A stretch of DNA of 64,000 nucleotides from Chloroflexota bacterium (GTDB lineage: Bacteria > Chloroflexota > Limnocylindria > Limnocylindrales > CSP1-4): assembly GCA_021802825.1 (NCBI GenBank), contig JAJZRG010000004.1:87475-151474 (forward strand), written 5' to 3'. Under the pieces are notes generated by a model, which did no database searches, was not told the origin of the DNA, and saw nothing but the letters and a program-made list of their open reading frames with translations. A program made the translations under genes and the position numbers. Below, piece by piece: positions 23,472-31,401 of the stretch. Every line of letters begins with the position of its first letter. Positions within the stretch are counted from its first letter, which is position 1.

Positions 23472-24365
23472 TCAGCCGAAGCGGCCGGACACGTAGTCCT
23501 CGGTGAGCTGGTTGGTGGGGTTGGTGAAGATCTTGAGGGTGTCGTCCAGCTCCACAAGGTACCCCGCCCGGTCCTCGCCCAGCGTGAAGAACGCAGTGCG
23601 GTCGCTCACGCGCGCGGCCTGCTGCATGTTGTGGGTCACGATCACGATCGTGTAGTCCGCCTTGAGCTGCGCGATCAGCTCCTCGATCTTGAGGGTGGCG
23701 ATGGGGTCGAGCGCCGAGCAGGGCTCGTCCATCAGGATGACCTCGGGGTCGGTCGCGAGTGCCCGCGCGATGCACAGCCGCTGCTGCTGGCCGCCTGACA
23801 GTGCGAGGCCGCTCTTCTTGCGCAGCTCGTCCTTGACTTCGTCCCAGAGCGCCGCATGCCGCAGGGAGCGCTCGACGGTCTCGTCCAGCTTCCCGCGGTC
23901 CTTCTGCCCGAACCGGCGCGGGCCGTAGGCGACGTTCTCGTAGATGGACATCGGGAACGGGTTGGGCCGCTGGAACACGAGGCCCACCTTGCGCCGCACC
24001 TCCACGGGGAGGACGCCCGGGCCGTACATCGACTCGCCGTCGAGCTCGACGGTGCCCTGGACCACGGCGCCGGGGATGAGGTCGTTCATCCGGTCGAAGC
24101 AGCGCAGCACCGTGCTCTTGCCGCAGCCCGAGGGCCCGATGAAGGCCATGACCGAGTGCTCGGACACGTCGAGGGTCACGTCGCGGACGGCGACGCGCGT
24201 GCCGTAACGGATCGAGAGGTCCTTCGCCCGAAGCTTGACCGATGCGTCCGGATCCATCCCGGCCAGCATCGGCTGCAAGGCCGGCAGCGGAATCGACGAG
24301 GGCACCGCGCGGGGCGCGGGGGCGGTTGCGGAGGTCACGGGAACGTCTCCCTGCTGGGTGTCCAT
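23472..24365 (-). CDS. pstB: Phosphate ABC transporter ATP-binding protein PstB
   Basis: Cytoplasmic ATPase of the high-affinity phosphate importer, 297 residues. It has Walker [10 protein letters not shown] at about 77-85, Q-loop [19 protein letters not shown] signature [16 protein letters not shown], Walker [14 protein letters not shown] and the His switch VTHNMQQA; the last segments are highly specific for PstB. PstB is usually about 250 residues, and here a low-complexity N-terminal extension of about 40 residues is present. Met 33 or Met 37 could be the true start. It begins 3 bp after the pstA stop and is followed by phoU. Confidence 0.96.
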   Translation of the reverse strand: MDTQQGDVPVTSATAPAPRAVPSSIPLPALQPMLAGMDPDASVKLRAKDLSIRYGTRVAVRDVTLDVSEHSVMAFIGPSGCGKSTVLRCFDRMNDLIPGAVVQGTVELDGESMYGPGVLPVEVRRKVGLVFQRPNPFPMSIYENVAYGPRRFGQKDRGKLDETVERSLRHAALWDEVKDELRKKSGLALSGGQQQRLCIARALATDPEVILMDEPCSALDPIATLKIEELIAQLKADYTIVIVTHNMQQAARVSDRTAFFTLGEDRAGYLVELDDTLKIFTNPTNQLTEDYVSGRFG

Positions 24366-24368
24366 GGC

Positions 24369-25253
24369 CTACAGGCCGCTGACGCGACGCTGGAGGGCCC
24401 CGCCCAGCCAGCGCGAACTGAGGTTGAAGGCGAGCACGAGGAACAGCAGCACCATGGAGCTCATCGCCGCCACCTCCGTGTGCTGCGGGTTGTTGGCCTC
24501 GGAGTTGGTGTTCCAGATGAACACCGACAGCGTCGTCGCCTGGTGGAACGGGCTCCACGGCGACCGCGGGTCGAGGCTCACGAACGTGAAGTCGTAGTGA
24601 GCCGGGGTGGCGACGCCGGCGGTGAACAGCAGGGCGGCCGCCTCGCCGAAGACGCGGCCGGCGGTGAGCACGATGCCCGTCACGATGCCCGGGATGGCGA
24701 TCGGCAGGACTGCGTGGCGGATCGTCTGCCACTGGGTTGAGCCCAGGGCCAGGCTGGCCGCCCGCTCGTCGGCCGGGACGGCGCGGATCGCCTGCTCGGA
24801 GAGGCGGAGCAGCAGGGGCAGGTTGAACACGAGCAGCGTCAGGGCGCCGCCCAGGGCCGTGAAGCCCCAGCCCAGCCCGGCCACGAACAGCGTCATCCCG
24901 AACAGGCCCACGACGATCGAGGGGACCGAGCTGATGAGCTCCTGCGAGAAGCGGATCGCGTTGGTGAAGCGGTTCTCGCCCGCGTACTCGGCCATGTAGA
25001 TCCCGCCCAGCACGGCGATCGGGATCGTGAGCAGCATGGTCAGGACGAGCATGTAGGCCGAGTTCCAGAGCAGCGGCAGGATCCCGCCGATGCCGCTGTC
25101 CACCGGGTCCGAGAACAGGAAGGCGAGCGAGAACGTCGGGATCGACGACACGACGAAGTACGCGATGATCGAGACCAGGATCGCGACCACGAACAGCGCC
25201 AGGGCCCACAGCGTGGCCGTGGCGAGCCGGTCGGCCAGGAGGACCCGCCTCAT
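24369..25253 (-). CDS. pstA: Phosphate ABC transporter permease PstA
   Basis: Integral membrane subunit of the Pst importer, 294 residues with six predicted helices. The binding-protein-dependent transport signature around DERAASLALGSTQWQTIRHAVLPIAIPGI is the EAA loop that docks PstB. GGIYMAEYAGENRF and SVPSIVVGLFGM are typical PstA segments. The ATG at 25253 overlaps the pstC stop in ATGA, so the two permease subunits are translationally coupled. The order pstS-pstC-pstA-pstB is standard. Confidence 0.95.
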   Translation of the reverse strand: MRRVLLADRLATATLWALALFVVAILVSIIAYFVVSSIPTFSLAFLFSDPVDSGIGGILPLLWNSAYMLVLTMLLTIPIAVLGGIYMAEYAGENRFTNAIRFSQELISSVPSIVVGLFGMTLFVAGLGWGFTALGGALTLLVFNLPLLLRLSEQAIRAVPADERAASLALGSTQWQTIRHAVLPIAIPGIVTGIVLTAGRVFGEAAALLFTAGVATPAHYDFTFVSLDPRSPWSPFHQATTLSVFIWNTNSEANNPQHTEVAAMSSMVLLFLVLAFNLSSRWLGGALQRRVSGL

Positions 25254-26167
25254 TCCGCCGGCCTCCGCGCCGAGAGCCGCCGCACGAGCAGGACGAACGA
25301 CAGGGACATGAGCAGGAGCACCAGGCCCATCGTCCAGAGCGCCATGTTCCACGGCTGGCTGGGCGTCGTGTTGCCCATGTCCATCGTGATCGCCGAGGTC
25401 AGCGTCTGGATCGGGCTCATCGGGTTGAAGGCGATGCTCGCGCGGTTTCCGATGACCATCTGCACCGCCAGCGCCTCGCCCGCCGCGCGCATCATGCCCA
25501 TGACGATCGCCGTCATGACGCCGCTCGCCGCGGCCGGGACCACCACGTGGCGGATCGCCTGCCATCGCGTGGTGCCCAGCGCCATGGACGCCGCGCGCAT
25601 GTCGCGCGGCACCGTGAGGAAGGCGTCGTAGGAGAGGCTCGTGATGGTCGGCAGGATCATCAGGGCCACGACGAGCTGGCCGGCCAGCATCGAGTACCCG
25701 TACGTGAAGTGGAAGTTGGTCCGCAGCACGGGCACGAGCAGGACGGCGCCGAGGAAGCCCCAGACCACGCTCGGGATGCCGACGAAGACCTCCATCGCGG
25801 GCTGCGTGATGCGCCGCGCCCAGTTGGGTGCAACCTCGGCCATGAACAGGCCCAGGCCCACCGAGAGCGGGGCGGCGATCAGCGCGGCGCCCACGAAGAT
25901 CTCGAGTGTGCCCACGATGAACGGCAGGAGCCCGAAGGTGGTGGGGCCGCTGTCGGGGTCGGGCTGCCACGTCGGTGAGAGGATCTCCGGGACGGCCACG
26001 CCCGCGTCGATGAACAGTTGGATGCCGCGCCAGGCAATGAAGGCCAGGATCAGCGCGACGATCGCGATGACGAGGGCCGCCGCGGCCTGCGTGATCCGAC
26101 GCGCAGGGTCAAGCCGGGCTCGGAAGCCCGGCTTGGCGACGCGCAGGGTCCTGGTGGGAGCAGTCAA
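25250..26167 (-). CDS. pstC: Phosphate ABC transporter permease PstC
   Basis: Second membrane subunit of the Pst importer, 305 residues. A first helix (about 27-50) is followed by a periplasmic loop and five further helices. The EAA loop is RDMRAASMALGTTRWQAIRHVVVPAAASG. LPFIVGTLEIF, GLFMAEVAPNW and VGIPSVVWGF are PstC hallmarks. The start appears to be TTG at 26167; no ATG or GTG in frame gives a full first helix. It lies 103 bp after pstS, behind a strong hairpin that may lower its expression relative to the binding protein. Confidence 0.94.
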   Translation of the reverse strand: MTAPTRTLRVAKPGFRARLDPARRITQAAAALVIAIVALILAFIAWRGIQLFIDAGVAVPEILSPTWQPDPDSGPTTFGLLPFIVGTLEIFVGAALIAAPLSVGLGLFMAEVAPNWARRITQPAMEVFVGIPSVVWGFLGAVLLVPVLRTNFHFTYGYSMLAGQLVVALMILPTITSLSYDAFLTVPRDMRAASMALGTTRWQAIRHVVVPAAASGVMTAIVMGMMRAAGEALAVQMVIGNRASIAFNPMSPIQTLTSAITMDMGNTTPSQPWNMALWTMGLVLLLMSLSFVLLVRRLSARRPAE

Positions 26168-26229
26168 GGCACCACTCGCTGGTCGGACTGGTGGGCGGGA
26201 TCCTGGTGGAGATCGCGGGGCAGAGGGGC

Positions 26230-26261
26230 GAGGGGCGCCGGGGAGGAGACCGGCGCCCCTC
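26230..26261 (-). terminator. Intercistronic hairpin between pstS and pstC
   Basis: GAGGGGCGCCGG (26230-26241) and CCGGCGCCCCTC (26250-26261) form a perfect 12-bp stem with an 8-base loop directly behind the pstS stop. No T tract follows. It could be a partial terminator or an mRNA-stabilising structure, matching the need for more binding protein than permease. Confidence 0.65.
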
Positions 26262-26270
26262 GCCTCGGTC

Positions 26271-27215
26271 TCACTGACCGGCGCCGGCGTAGCCGAGGCT
26301 GGGGATCAAGACCTTCTGGATGGGGTCGGACATCATGTAGTCGAGGAAGGACTTGGTGAGACCGTCGGGCTGGCCCTTCGTGTACAGGTGGCCGAAGGCC
26401 TGGAGCTTGTAGGTTCCGCTGAGCATGTTGTCCACGGAGCCCTGCACGCCGTCGAGGGCGAGGGCGGTGACCTTGTCCTTGTTGCTCTGGTAGTACGCGA
26501 AGCCGATGACGCTGGTCGCGCCCGGTGTCGAGCTCACGGCCTGCGTCACCGCGCCGTTGGAGTCCTCGGTGAGCGCCTGGCCAGCGGCTTCGTTCGCCCC
26601 GTTGAGGACGACCTTCTTGAAGGTGGCTCGCGTGCCGGACGAGGCGGGCCTCAGGATCAGGACGATCGGCTGGTCGGCGCCGCCCACGTCCTTCCAGTTG
26701 GTGACCTTGCCGGTCCAGATGTCCACGGCCTGCTGGGTGGTCAGATTGGTGACGCCGGTGACGCCCCTGTTGACGACCATCACCCAGCCCTGGCGGGCGA
26801 CGATGTGGTCCACCAGCTGGCTGGCCTCGTCGGGCTTGAGCTTCGAGTCGGCGGTGATGTCGGAAGCGCCGATCTGGACGGCGCCCTGGAGGACCTGCGA
26901 CAGGCCGGTGCCCGAGCCGCCGCCCTGGACGCTGATCGTGGACTTGGGGCATGCTGCGACGTAGGCCTTGCCCGCCGCATCGACGAGCGGCTGGAGCGCG
27001 GTCGAGCCCGAGGTGGTGATGCTGCCGTCAACGCAGGCGCTCGGGCCGGCAACACCGGACGCGGCCGCACCTGCGGAGGCGGGCGCGGCTGACGAGGACG
27101 AGGTTGCGGCTGCGGCGGACGGGGACGGCGAGCTGGAGCCGCCGCCACAGGCAGCCACGAACATGGCCGCAGCGAAGGCCAGGGCGCCCACGCGCTTCGC
27201 GGATGAGGTGATCAA
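26271..27215 (-). CDS. pstS: Phosphate ABC transporter substrate-binding lipoprotein PstS
   Basis: Extracytoplasmic phosphate-binding protein of 314 residues, predicted lipoprotein: signal segment VGALAFAAAMFVAACGG with the lipobox Cys near residue 20. A Ser/Ala/Pro-rich spacer then joins the binding domain. Phosphate-contacting segments are visible: TTSGSTALQPLV, QGGGSGTGLSQVLQGAVQIGASD and RPASSGTRATF. The start is taken as TTG at 27215 because GGAGGGA precedes it by 7 bp and the lipoprotein signal begins there. An earlier TTG at 27302 lies inside the PHO box. It is the first gene of the pst-phoU-sixA operon and should be strongly induced at low phosphate. Confidence 0.94.
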   Translation of the reverse strand: MITSSAKRVGALAFAAAMFVAACGGGSSSPSPSAAAATSSSSAAPASAGAAASGVAGPSACVDGSITTSGSTALQPLVDAAGKAYVAACPKSTISVQGGGSGTGLSQVLQGAVQIGASDITADSKLKPDEASQLVDHIVARQGWVMVVNRGVTGVTNLTTQQAVDIWTGKVTNWKDVGGADQPIVLILRPASSGTRATFKKVVLNGANEAAGQALTEDSNGAVTQAVSSTPGATSVIGFAYYQSNKDKVTALALDGVQGSVDNMLSGTYKLQAFGHLYTKGQPDGLTKSFLDYMMSDPIQKVLIPSLGYAGAGQ

Positions 27216-27231
27216 CGTTGTCCCTCCTGCG

Positions 27232-27253
27232 GGGCCCGGCGATCGCCGGGCCC
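27232..27253. repeat. Perfect 22-bp palindrome in the pstS 5' untranslated region
   Basis: The arm GGGCCCGGCGA is followed at once by its inverse complement. It ends about 5 bp before the pstS ribosome binding site (27222-27227). As RNA it would fold into a very stable hairpin that could protect the 5' end or modulate ribosome access. Confidence 0.8.
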
Positions 27254-27292
27254 TCGGGTCTTGGTGTCGTTCTCCATGCGAACGATCTGGGC

Positions 27293-27336
27293 TTGGGGTC
27301 AACGGCCGATGAGCCGTGGGTTAAGTGGTTGTTAAC
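27293..27336 (-). promoter_or_regulatory. PHO box-like operator of pstS, four 11-bp units
   Basis: Reading the minus strand from 27336: GTTAACAACCA, CTTAACCCACG, GCTCATCGGCC, GTTGACCCCAA. Units 1, 2 and 4 carry the TTRAC core; unit 3 is degenerate, as it also is at 28097-28140. The TAA stop of the upstream regulator gene is embedded in the first unit (27332-27334). The site ends 77 bp before the pstS start. Confidence 0.8.
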
Positions 27337-28078
27337 GCGGTCCCGGATCCAGCCGGTAGCCCACGCCGCGCACGGTCACGAGCGTCACGGGCGCATCCGG
27401 GTTGGGCTCGACCTTGGAGCGCAGCCAGCGAACGTGGACATCCACCGTCCGGCCCCCGCCCCGCGGGCTGCCCCAGACCCGGTCGAGCAGCTCGACACGG
27501 GTGTAGGCGCGGCCCGGGTGCGCGGCCAGGAGGGCGAGCAGGCCGTACTCCTTGGGGCGCAGGTGAATCACGTCGCCGTTGTGCCGCAGCTCGTGGCCGG
27601 TGGTGTCCAGCTCGAACCCCTCGCCGAAGCGCAGGACGCCGGCCGCGCCGGCGCGGGCACGCGAGCGGCTGTCGTGCCACGCGAGGCGGCCCGCCAGCTC
27701 GGCGAGCGGAACCGTGAAGGCGAGGGCGTCGTCGAAGCCGCTGGCGAGGGCGTCCAGGCGCACCTCTACGGCGTCCGGGGGCGAGAGCAGCACCGCGCGC
27801 ATCGCCGGGCGCCGGCGCCGCGCCTCGGCCACGGCCTGGAGTTCGGCAGGCGTCCCCGGCGGCCGGCTGCACACCACCACGCGCGGCCGGTGGCTCGCGA
27901 GCAGCTCGCGAAAGCGCGACGGGTCGGCGACGACGGTGACGACGATGCCCGGCACGGCCCCGTCGAGCTGTGTCGCAGGCCCATCTGAGGCGAGCACCAG
28001 CCAGATCACTCCCGCGGCCCCGTGGCGGATGGTGAACGCGGCCGCCGGGTCGGGCTGGGAGCTCGACGTCATGGCCAT
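27332..28078 (-). CDS. PhoB-like winged-helix regulator with a degenerate receiver domain
   Basis: A 248-residue OmpR-family protein. The C-terminal winged helix (about 150-245) is intact, with HLRPKEYGLLALLAAHPGRA, GGGRTVDVHVRWLRSKVE and VRGVGYRLDPG. The N-terminal domain aligns with a receiver but lacks its chemistry: the phosphoacceptor Asp position is Ser in RVVVCSRPPG, the N-terminal acidic pair is absent, and the Lys-Pro of the last strand is Phe-Thr in ALAFTVPLAEL. It should not be phosphorylated in the usual way and may be an atypical or constitutive regulator. It lies directly before pstS, with PHO boxes on both sides (27293-27336 and 28097-28140), so it is likely both a target and a modulator of the PHO regulon. 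GlnR-like atypical regulators are a possible comparison. Confidence 0.82.
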   Translation of the reverse strand: MAMTSSSQPDPAAAFTIRHGAAGVIWLVLASDGPATQLDGAVPGIVVTVVADPSRFRELLASHRPRVVVCSRPPGTPAELQAVAEARRRRPAMRAVLLSPPDAVEVRLDALASGFDDALAFTVPLAELAGRLAWHDSRSRARAGAAGVLRFGEGFELDTTGHELRHNGDVIHLRPKEYGLLALLAAHPGRAYTRVELLDRVWGSPRGGGRTVDVHVRWLRSKVEPNPDAPVTLVTVRGVGYRLDPGPR

Positions 28079-28096
28079 GTCCGGGAGGCTGGCAGC

Positions 28097-28140
28097 CGCC
28101 CGTCAACGCGCCATTCCGGCCGCGTTAACGACGCGTCAAC
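28097..28140 (-). promoter_or_regulatory. PHO box-like operator between the atypical regulator and the GH76 gene
   Basis: Minus strand from 28140: GTTGACGCGTC, GTTAACGCGGC, CGGAATGGCGC, GTTGACGGGCG. Three of the four 11-mers carry a perfect GTTRAC; the third is degenerate. It ends 18 bp before the regulator ATG at 28078, similar to the 20 bp at the 1089 regulator. It could also act on the divergent glycoside hydrolase gene at 28293. Confidence 0.8.
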
Positions 28141-28292
28141 GTACCCGCGCCCATGCCCCGATCGTCGCCCTGGACCGAGCGTACCCGCCGGGCCGCCCGG
28201 TCATCGCTTCGATCTGGCTGAAATGGACCATGGCTCTGGGGTAAGGGGTTTGTTAGGCTGGCTTCCCGCGCCCGTCACCGCATCCGTCCCCG

Positions 28293-29525
28293 ATGAGAGT
28301 CCTGATGACCTACTTCCGTCCGCGCCTGCCTGCGCGACGGCTGCTTGGCGCTGCCCTGGCCGTCGTCGCCGTCACCTCCTCTGGCACCCCGCGCGCCGTC
28401 GCCGTCACCATCGCCTCAACGGAGGGCGGGGGGTTCGTCGCCTCTGCAGCGGCCCCCTCGACTGCGGCGCCCGCCCGGCCCGACGCGTTCGACCTGGCCA
28501 GCTCCACCGCCGTCCTCAGCTCAGTCGCCACGGACCGTGCGAGCGTGGCCTACCGCGCCTTCGTCCGGACCTACTGGAACCCGACGACGCGCCTCTTCTG
28601 GGCGGAGAGCGACCACAGCATCCGCGCTGGCGGCCGGCTCCGGATCGCCGACTTCTGGTGGTCGGCCGAGCTGTGGGAAGTCGTGATGGACCGCTACGAG
28701 GCGACGCGCGACCCCGCCGCCAGAAAGCTGATCGACGCCGTGTGGGACGGCATCGTCGCCCTCCGGCCAACCCTCGCGAGCGACTACAACGATGACCGCA
28801 ACTGGTGGGCGCTGGGCGCCACCCGTGCCTATCGGCTGACCGGCGAGCGCCGGTTCCTCTCCGCCGCGACACGCATCTCCAATGACATCTGGCGCTACTG
28901 GGACGGCACCTTCGGCGGCGGGATCTGGTGGCGGCACAGTGTCCACGACCAAAAGAACGTGGCCACCAACGCTGCCGCCGCGATCACGGCCGAGCACCTC
29001 TACCAGAGCACCGGCAACACCCTCTGGCGCGACCGCGCCACTCGCCTGTTCCGCTGGGCGGACGCGAAGCTGCGCACCGGCGACCGCATCTGGGACCGCG
29101 TGACGTGGTCAGGCGTGAACCACTCGCAGTACAGCTACAACTACGGCACCTACCTCGGCGCTGCGGCAACACTCGAGTCGATCACCCACAGCAGCGTCTA
29201 CCTCGCCAAGGCCGTCGCGGCCGCGAAGCGCGCTGTGGCCGTGTTCGCGCCCACCGGGGTCCTCCGCAGCGAGGGCACGCTCGACGGGGGCGCGTTCCGT
29301 GGGATCTTCCTGCGCAGCTTCACGAACCTGACCGTGAGCCACGGCCAGCGGCAGTTCATCCCGTTCATCCTGAACAACGCCAATGTGGCATGGTCGCACC
29401 GGACCTCGGCCGGCCTGTACGGCCCGAACTGGAGCGTGAGGCCCACCGGACGGATCGACGCCGCCACCGAGTCCTCGGGCGCCGCGCTGCTCGAGCTGGC
29501 CGTCCCAGTGGCCCAAGCGCGATAG
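28293..29525 (+). CDS. Secreted glycoside hydrolase family 76 protein (putative alpha-1,6-mannanase)
   Basis: A 410-residue exported protein: an Arg-rich start followed by the hydrophobic LLGAALAVVAVTSS signal peptide and a low-complexity linker to about residue 65. The rest matches the (alpha/alpha)6 barrel of GH76. It has the diagnostic catalytic Asp-Asp pair in SDYNDDRNWWALGA near residue 165, FWWSAELWEVVMDRYEAT, GGGIWWRHSVHDQKNVATN and YNYGTYLGAAATL. GH76 enzymes cut alpha-1,6-mannan of fungal or actinobacterial walls. It is divergent from the atypical PHO regulator and shares its intergenic PHO box. TAGGCT at 28254-28259 is a possible -10 element. Confidence 0.85.
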   Translation: MRVLMTYFRPRLPARRLLGAALAVVAVTSSGTPRAVAVTIASTEGGGFVASAAAPSTAAPARPDAFDLASSTAVLSSVATDRASVAYRAFVRTYWNPTTRLFWAESDHSIRAGGRLRIADFWWSAELWEVVMDRYEATRDPAARKLIDAVWDGIVALRPTLASDYNDDRNWWALGATRAYRLTGERRFLSAATRISNDIWRYWDGTFGGGIWWRHSVHDQKNVATNAAAAITAEHLYQSTGNTLWRDRATRLFRWADAKLRTGDRIWDRVTWSGVNHSQYSYNYGTYLGAAATLESITHSSVYLAKAVAAAKRAVAVFAPTGVLRSEGTLDGGAFRGIFLRSFTNLTVSHGQRQFIPFILNNANVAWSHRTSAGLYGPNWSVRPTGRIDAATESSGAALLELAVPVAQAR

Positions 29526-29708
29526 TCGAACGAAGTACGGGTGCCGGGCCGCCTGACGCGCTGGTCCGGCATCGCTGGCCCTCGCCGGTCTCGCTGCCCG
29601 GTCTCGCCGCCGGGTGCGGGCGCGCCCCGCCGGATAGACCGACCTGCGGCAGACTCTCCTTTCAGGAATTCGCGTCGCGGCGGCGCAGCATGGGGCAAGG
29701 AGCGTTCG

Positions 29709-31364
29709 ATGATGGGCTCGGACGAGGGCGAGGAGGGGGTTCCCGTCGACGCGGCGACCACGGACCCAGAGCCGAACAAGGAACAGGGCAAGGCTGCGAA
29801 GCGTGCGGCGAAGGCCGTCAGGAAGCAGGTTGGGGCTGCCCGGAAAGCCGCCAAGCAGGTGAGGAAGGCGGCCAAGTCCGAAGCTGCCAACAGCGCGAAG
29901 GCGGCCCGGGCGGCCGCCAAAGCCGAGGCCAGGGCTGCCAAGGCGAACGCGAGAGCCGTCAAGAAGGCCAAGGCCGATGCCAAAGCGGACGCCAAGGCCG
30001 CCAGGAAGGCCGCGAACACCGAACGGGCCGATGCTGGGGTGCCGGCAGCCGAGGGGACGTCTGCCTCGACATCGTCGGGCGGACCCGTCTCGCGGGCTGT
30101 CGTCGCCGCGAGCGCGCTGCTCGAGGAGGCCGCCGGGCTGATGCGTCCTGCCGACACGCGCCCAGACGTTGGTGTCGTCGCCGCGCCCGCGGCCGAAGCC
30201 GATGCCGGCCCCGGCGATGAGAGCGCGCCAGAAGCGAGCGCCGAGCCGATGGCCCAGATCTCGGCCGGCGACCTTCCGTCCGCACTGATCGTGCCGGAGG
30301 CAAGCGCCGAGCCCATTGCCCAGGTCTCGGCCGGCGACCTTCCGTCCGCACTGATCGCGCCGGAGGCGTCCGAGTCGTCCGTCATCGTCCCGAACGTCGT
30401 CACCGAAGGCGGCTCGCCCGTTGGCGCCTCGATCGACCTGGGGGCGACGAGCGTCCACCTGCTCGTGGGCAGCGTGGAGGGCCATCAGGTCGTGCCGCTG
30501 CTCGACGAGTCGGAGTTCCTCGGCCTTGGCGATCGCGTCTCGGCTGAGGGCTACCTCGGCGCCGAACTGCGCGGTGCGCTCATCGCCGTGCTGCGTCGCT
30601 ACACCGCCAGCGCCCGCGAGCTGGGCGCGAGGACCATCACCATCGTGGGCACCGATCCCATGCGGCGCGCCGCCGACGCCCCCGCCGTGGTTCGCGACGC
30701 AGAGGCGCTGCTGGGCGTCCCCATCCACGTCCTCGACCACGCCGAGGAGGGCCTGCTGACCCTCATCGGTGCCACGGGCGGCCGCCCGGTCAGCGGCGAG
30801 CTGCTTCTGGTTGACATTGGCGGCGGCAGCTCGGAGTTCGTGAGCGTCGGTCTCGACGGCCGAGCCCAAGCCGTCGGCCTTGCGCTCGGCGCCACGCGGC
30901 TGACGCGCGACCTCGTCCGGTCCGATCCGCCGTCGCTGGCCGAGATCGAGGCGCTCCGCCGCGAGGTGGCACGCATCATCGTCCAGGCGCCCGAGGCCAG
31001 CCCGGCCGAGATCGTCGCCGTCGGCGGCACGGCGTCAAACCTGCTGCGGCTCCTCCCGGCGACCGCGGTGGACCGCTCGCTGACGCGGCGCCGGATCGCG
31101 GTCGCCCTCGCCATGCTGACGGTCGAGCGCAGCGGCGAGGCGGCCGCGCGGCACCTGATCCGGCCGGAGCGGGCGCGAATCCTCCCGGCGGGCGCGATCA
31201 TCGTGGACGCTGTGCTTGAGCGCTATCGCGCCGATCGCCTCCGCGTGTCCGAGGCGGGCATCCGCGAGGGGACGATCCTGGCCGCCCACCACGGCGGAGC
31301 GGCGTGGCGGGACCGCCTCACGACGCTGGCCCTAGGCTGGGCAGAGGCGCCCGCACGCGCCTGA
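29709..31364 (+). CDS. Ppx/GppA exopolyphosphatase-like protein with a histone-like Lys/Ala-rich N-terminal tail
   Basis: A 551-residue protein. Residues 1-25 are acidic. Residues 28-105 are almost only Ala, Lys and Arg in AAK/RAAK repeats like histone H1 tails. A linker contains a 22-residue tandem duplication (PEASAEP...PSALI, about 174-217). The Ppx/GppA ASKHA domain starts near residue 238: GASIDLGATSVHLLVG, TIVGTDPMRRAAD, DHAEEGLLTL with the catalytic Glu, LLVDIGGGSSEFV and AVGGTASNLLRL. This family hydrolyses polyphosphate or pppGpp. The basic tail probably binds a polyanion (polyphosphate or DNA), which is inference. AAGGAG precedes the ATG pair at 29709. It is convergent with the CYTH-CHAD and ppk genes, completing a polyphosphate block. 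Confidence 0.85.
   Translation: MMGSDEGEEGVPVDAATTDPEPNKEQGKAAKRAAKAVRKQVGAARKAAKQVRKAAKSEAANSAKAARAAAKAEARAAKANARAVKKAKADAKADAKAARKAANTERADAGVPAAEGTSASTSSGGPVSRAVVAASALLEEAAGLMRPADTRPDVGVVAAPAAEADAGPGDESAPEASAEPMAQISAGDLPSALIVPEASAEPIAQVSAGDLPSALIAPEASESSVIVPNVVTEGGSPVGASIDLGATSVHLLVGSVEGHQVVPLLDESEFLGLGDRVSAEGYLGAELRGALIAVLRRYTASARELGARTITIVGTDPMRRAADAPAVVRDAEALLGVPIHVLDHAEEGLLTLIGATGGRPVSGELLLVDIGGGSSEFVSVGLDGRAQAVGLALGATRLTRDLVRSDPPSLAEIEALRREVARIIVQAPEASPAEIVAVGGTASNLLRLLPATAVDRSLTRRRIAVALAMLTVERSGEAAARHLIRPERARILPAGAIIVDAVLERYRADRLRVSEAGIREGTILAAHHGGAAWRDRLTTLALGWAEAPARA
30228..30359 (+). repeat. 66-bp tandem duplication within the Ppx linker
   Basis: Two head-to-tail 66-bp units (30228-30293 and 30294-30359) encode PEASAEP(M/I)AQ(I/V)SAGDLPSALI(V/A). 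They are near-identical in DNA, indicating recent in-frame duplication. A partial third start, PEAS, follows. Confidence 0.9.
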
Positions 31365-31401
31365 GGGCTACGGGCCCTCGCTCGGCGCGGGGAGCTCGAG
31401 C

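Noticed and set aside
27216..27302. Longer pstS starting at TTG 27302
   Set aside because: The TTG is part of a PHO box unit, and the added residues would put a hydrophilic stretch in front of the lipoprotein signal.
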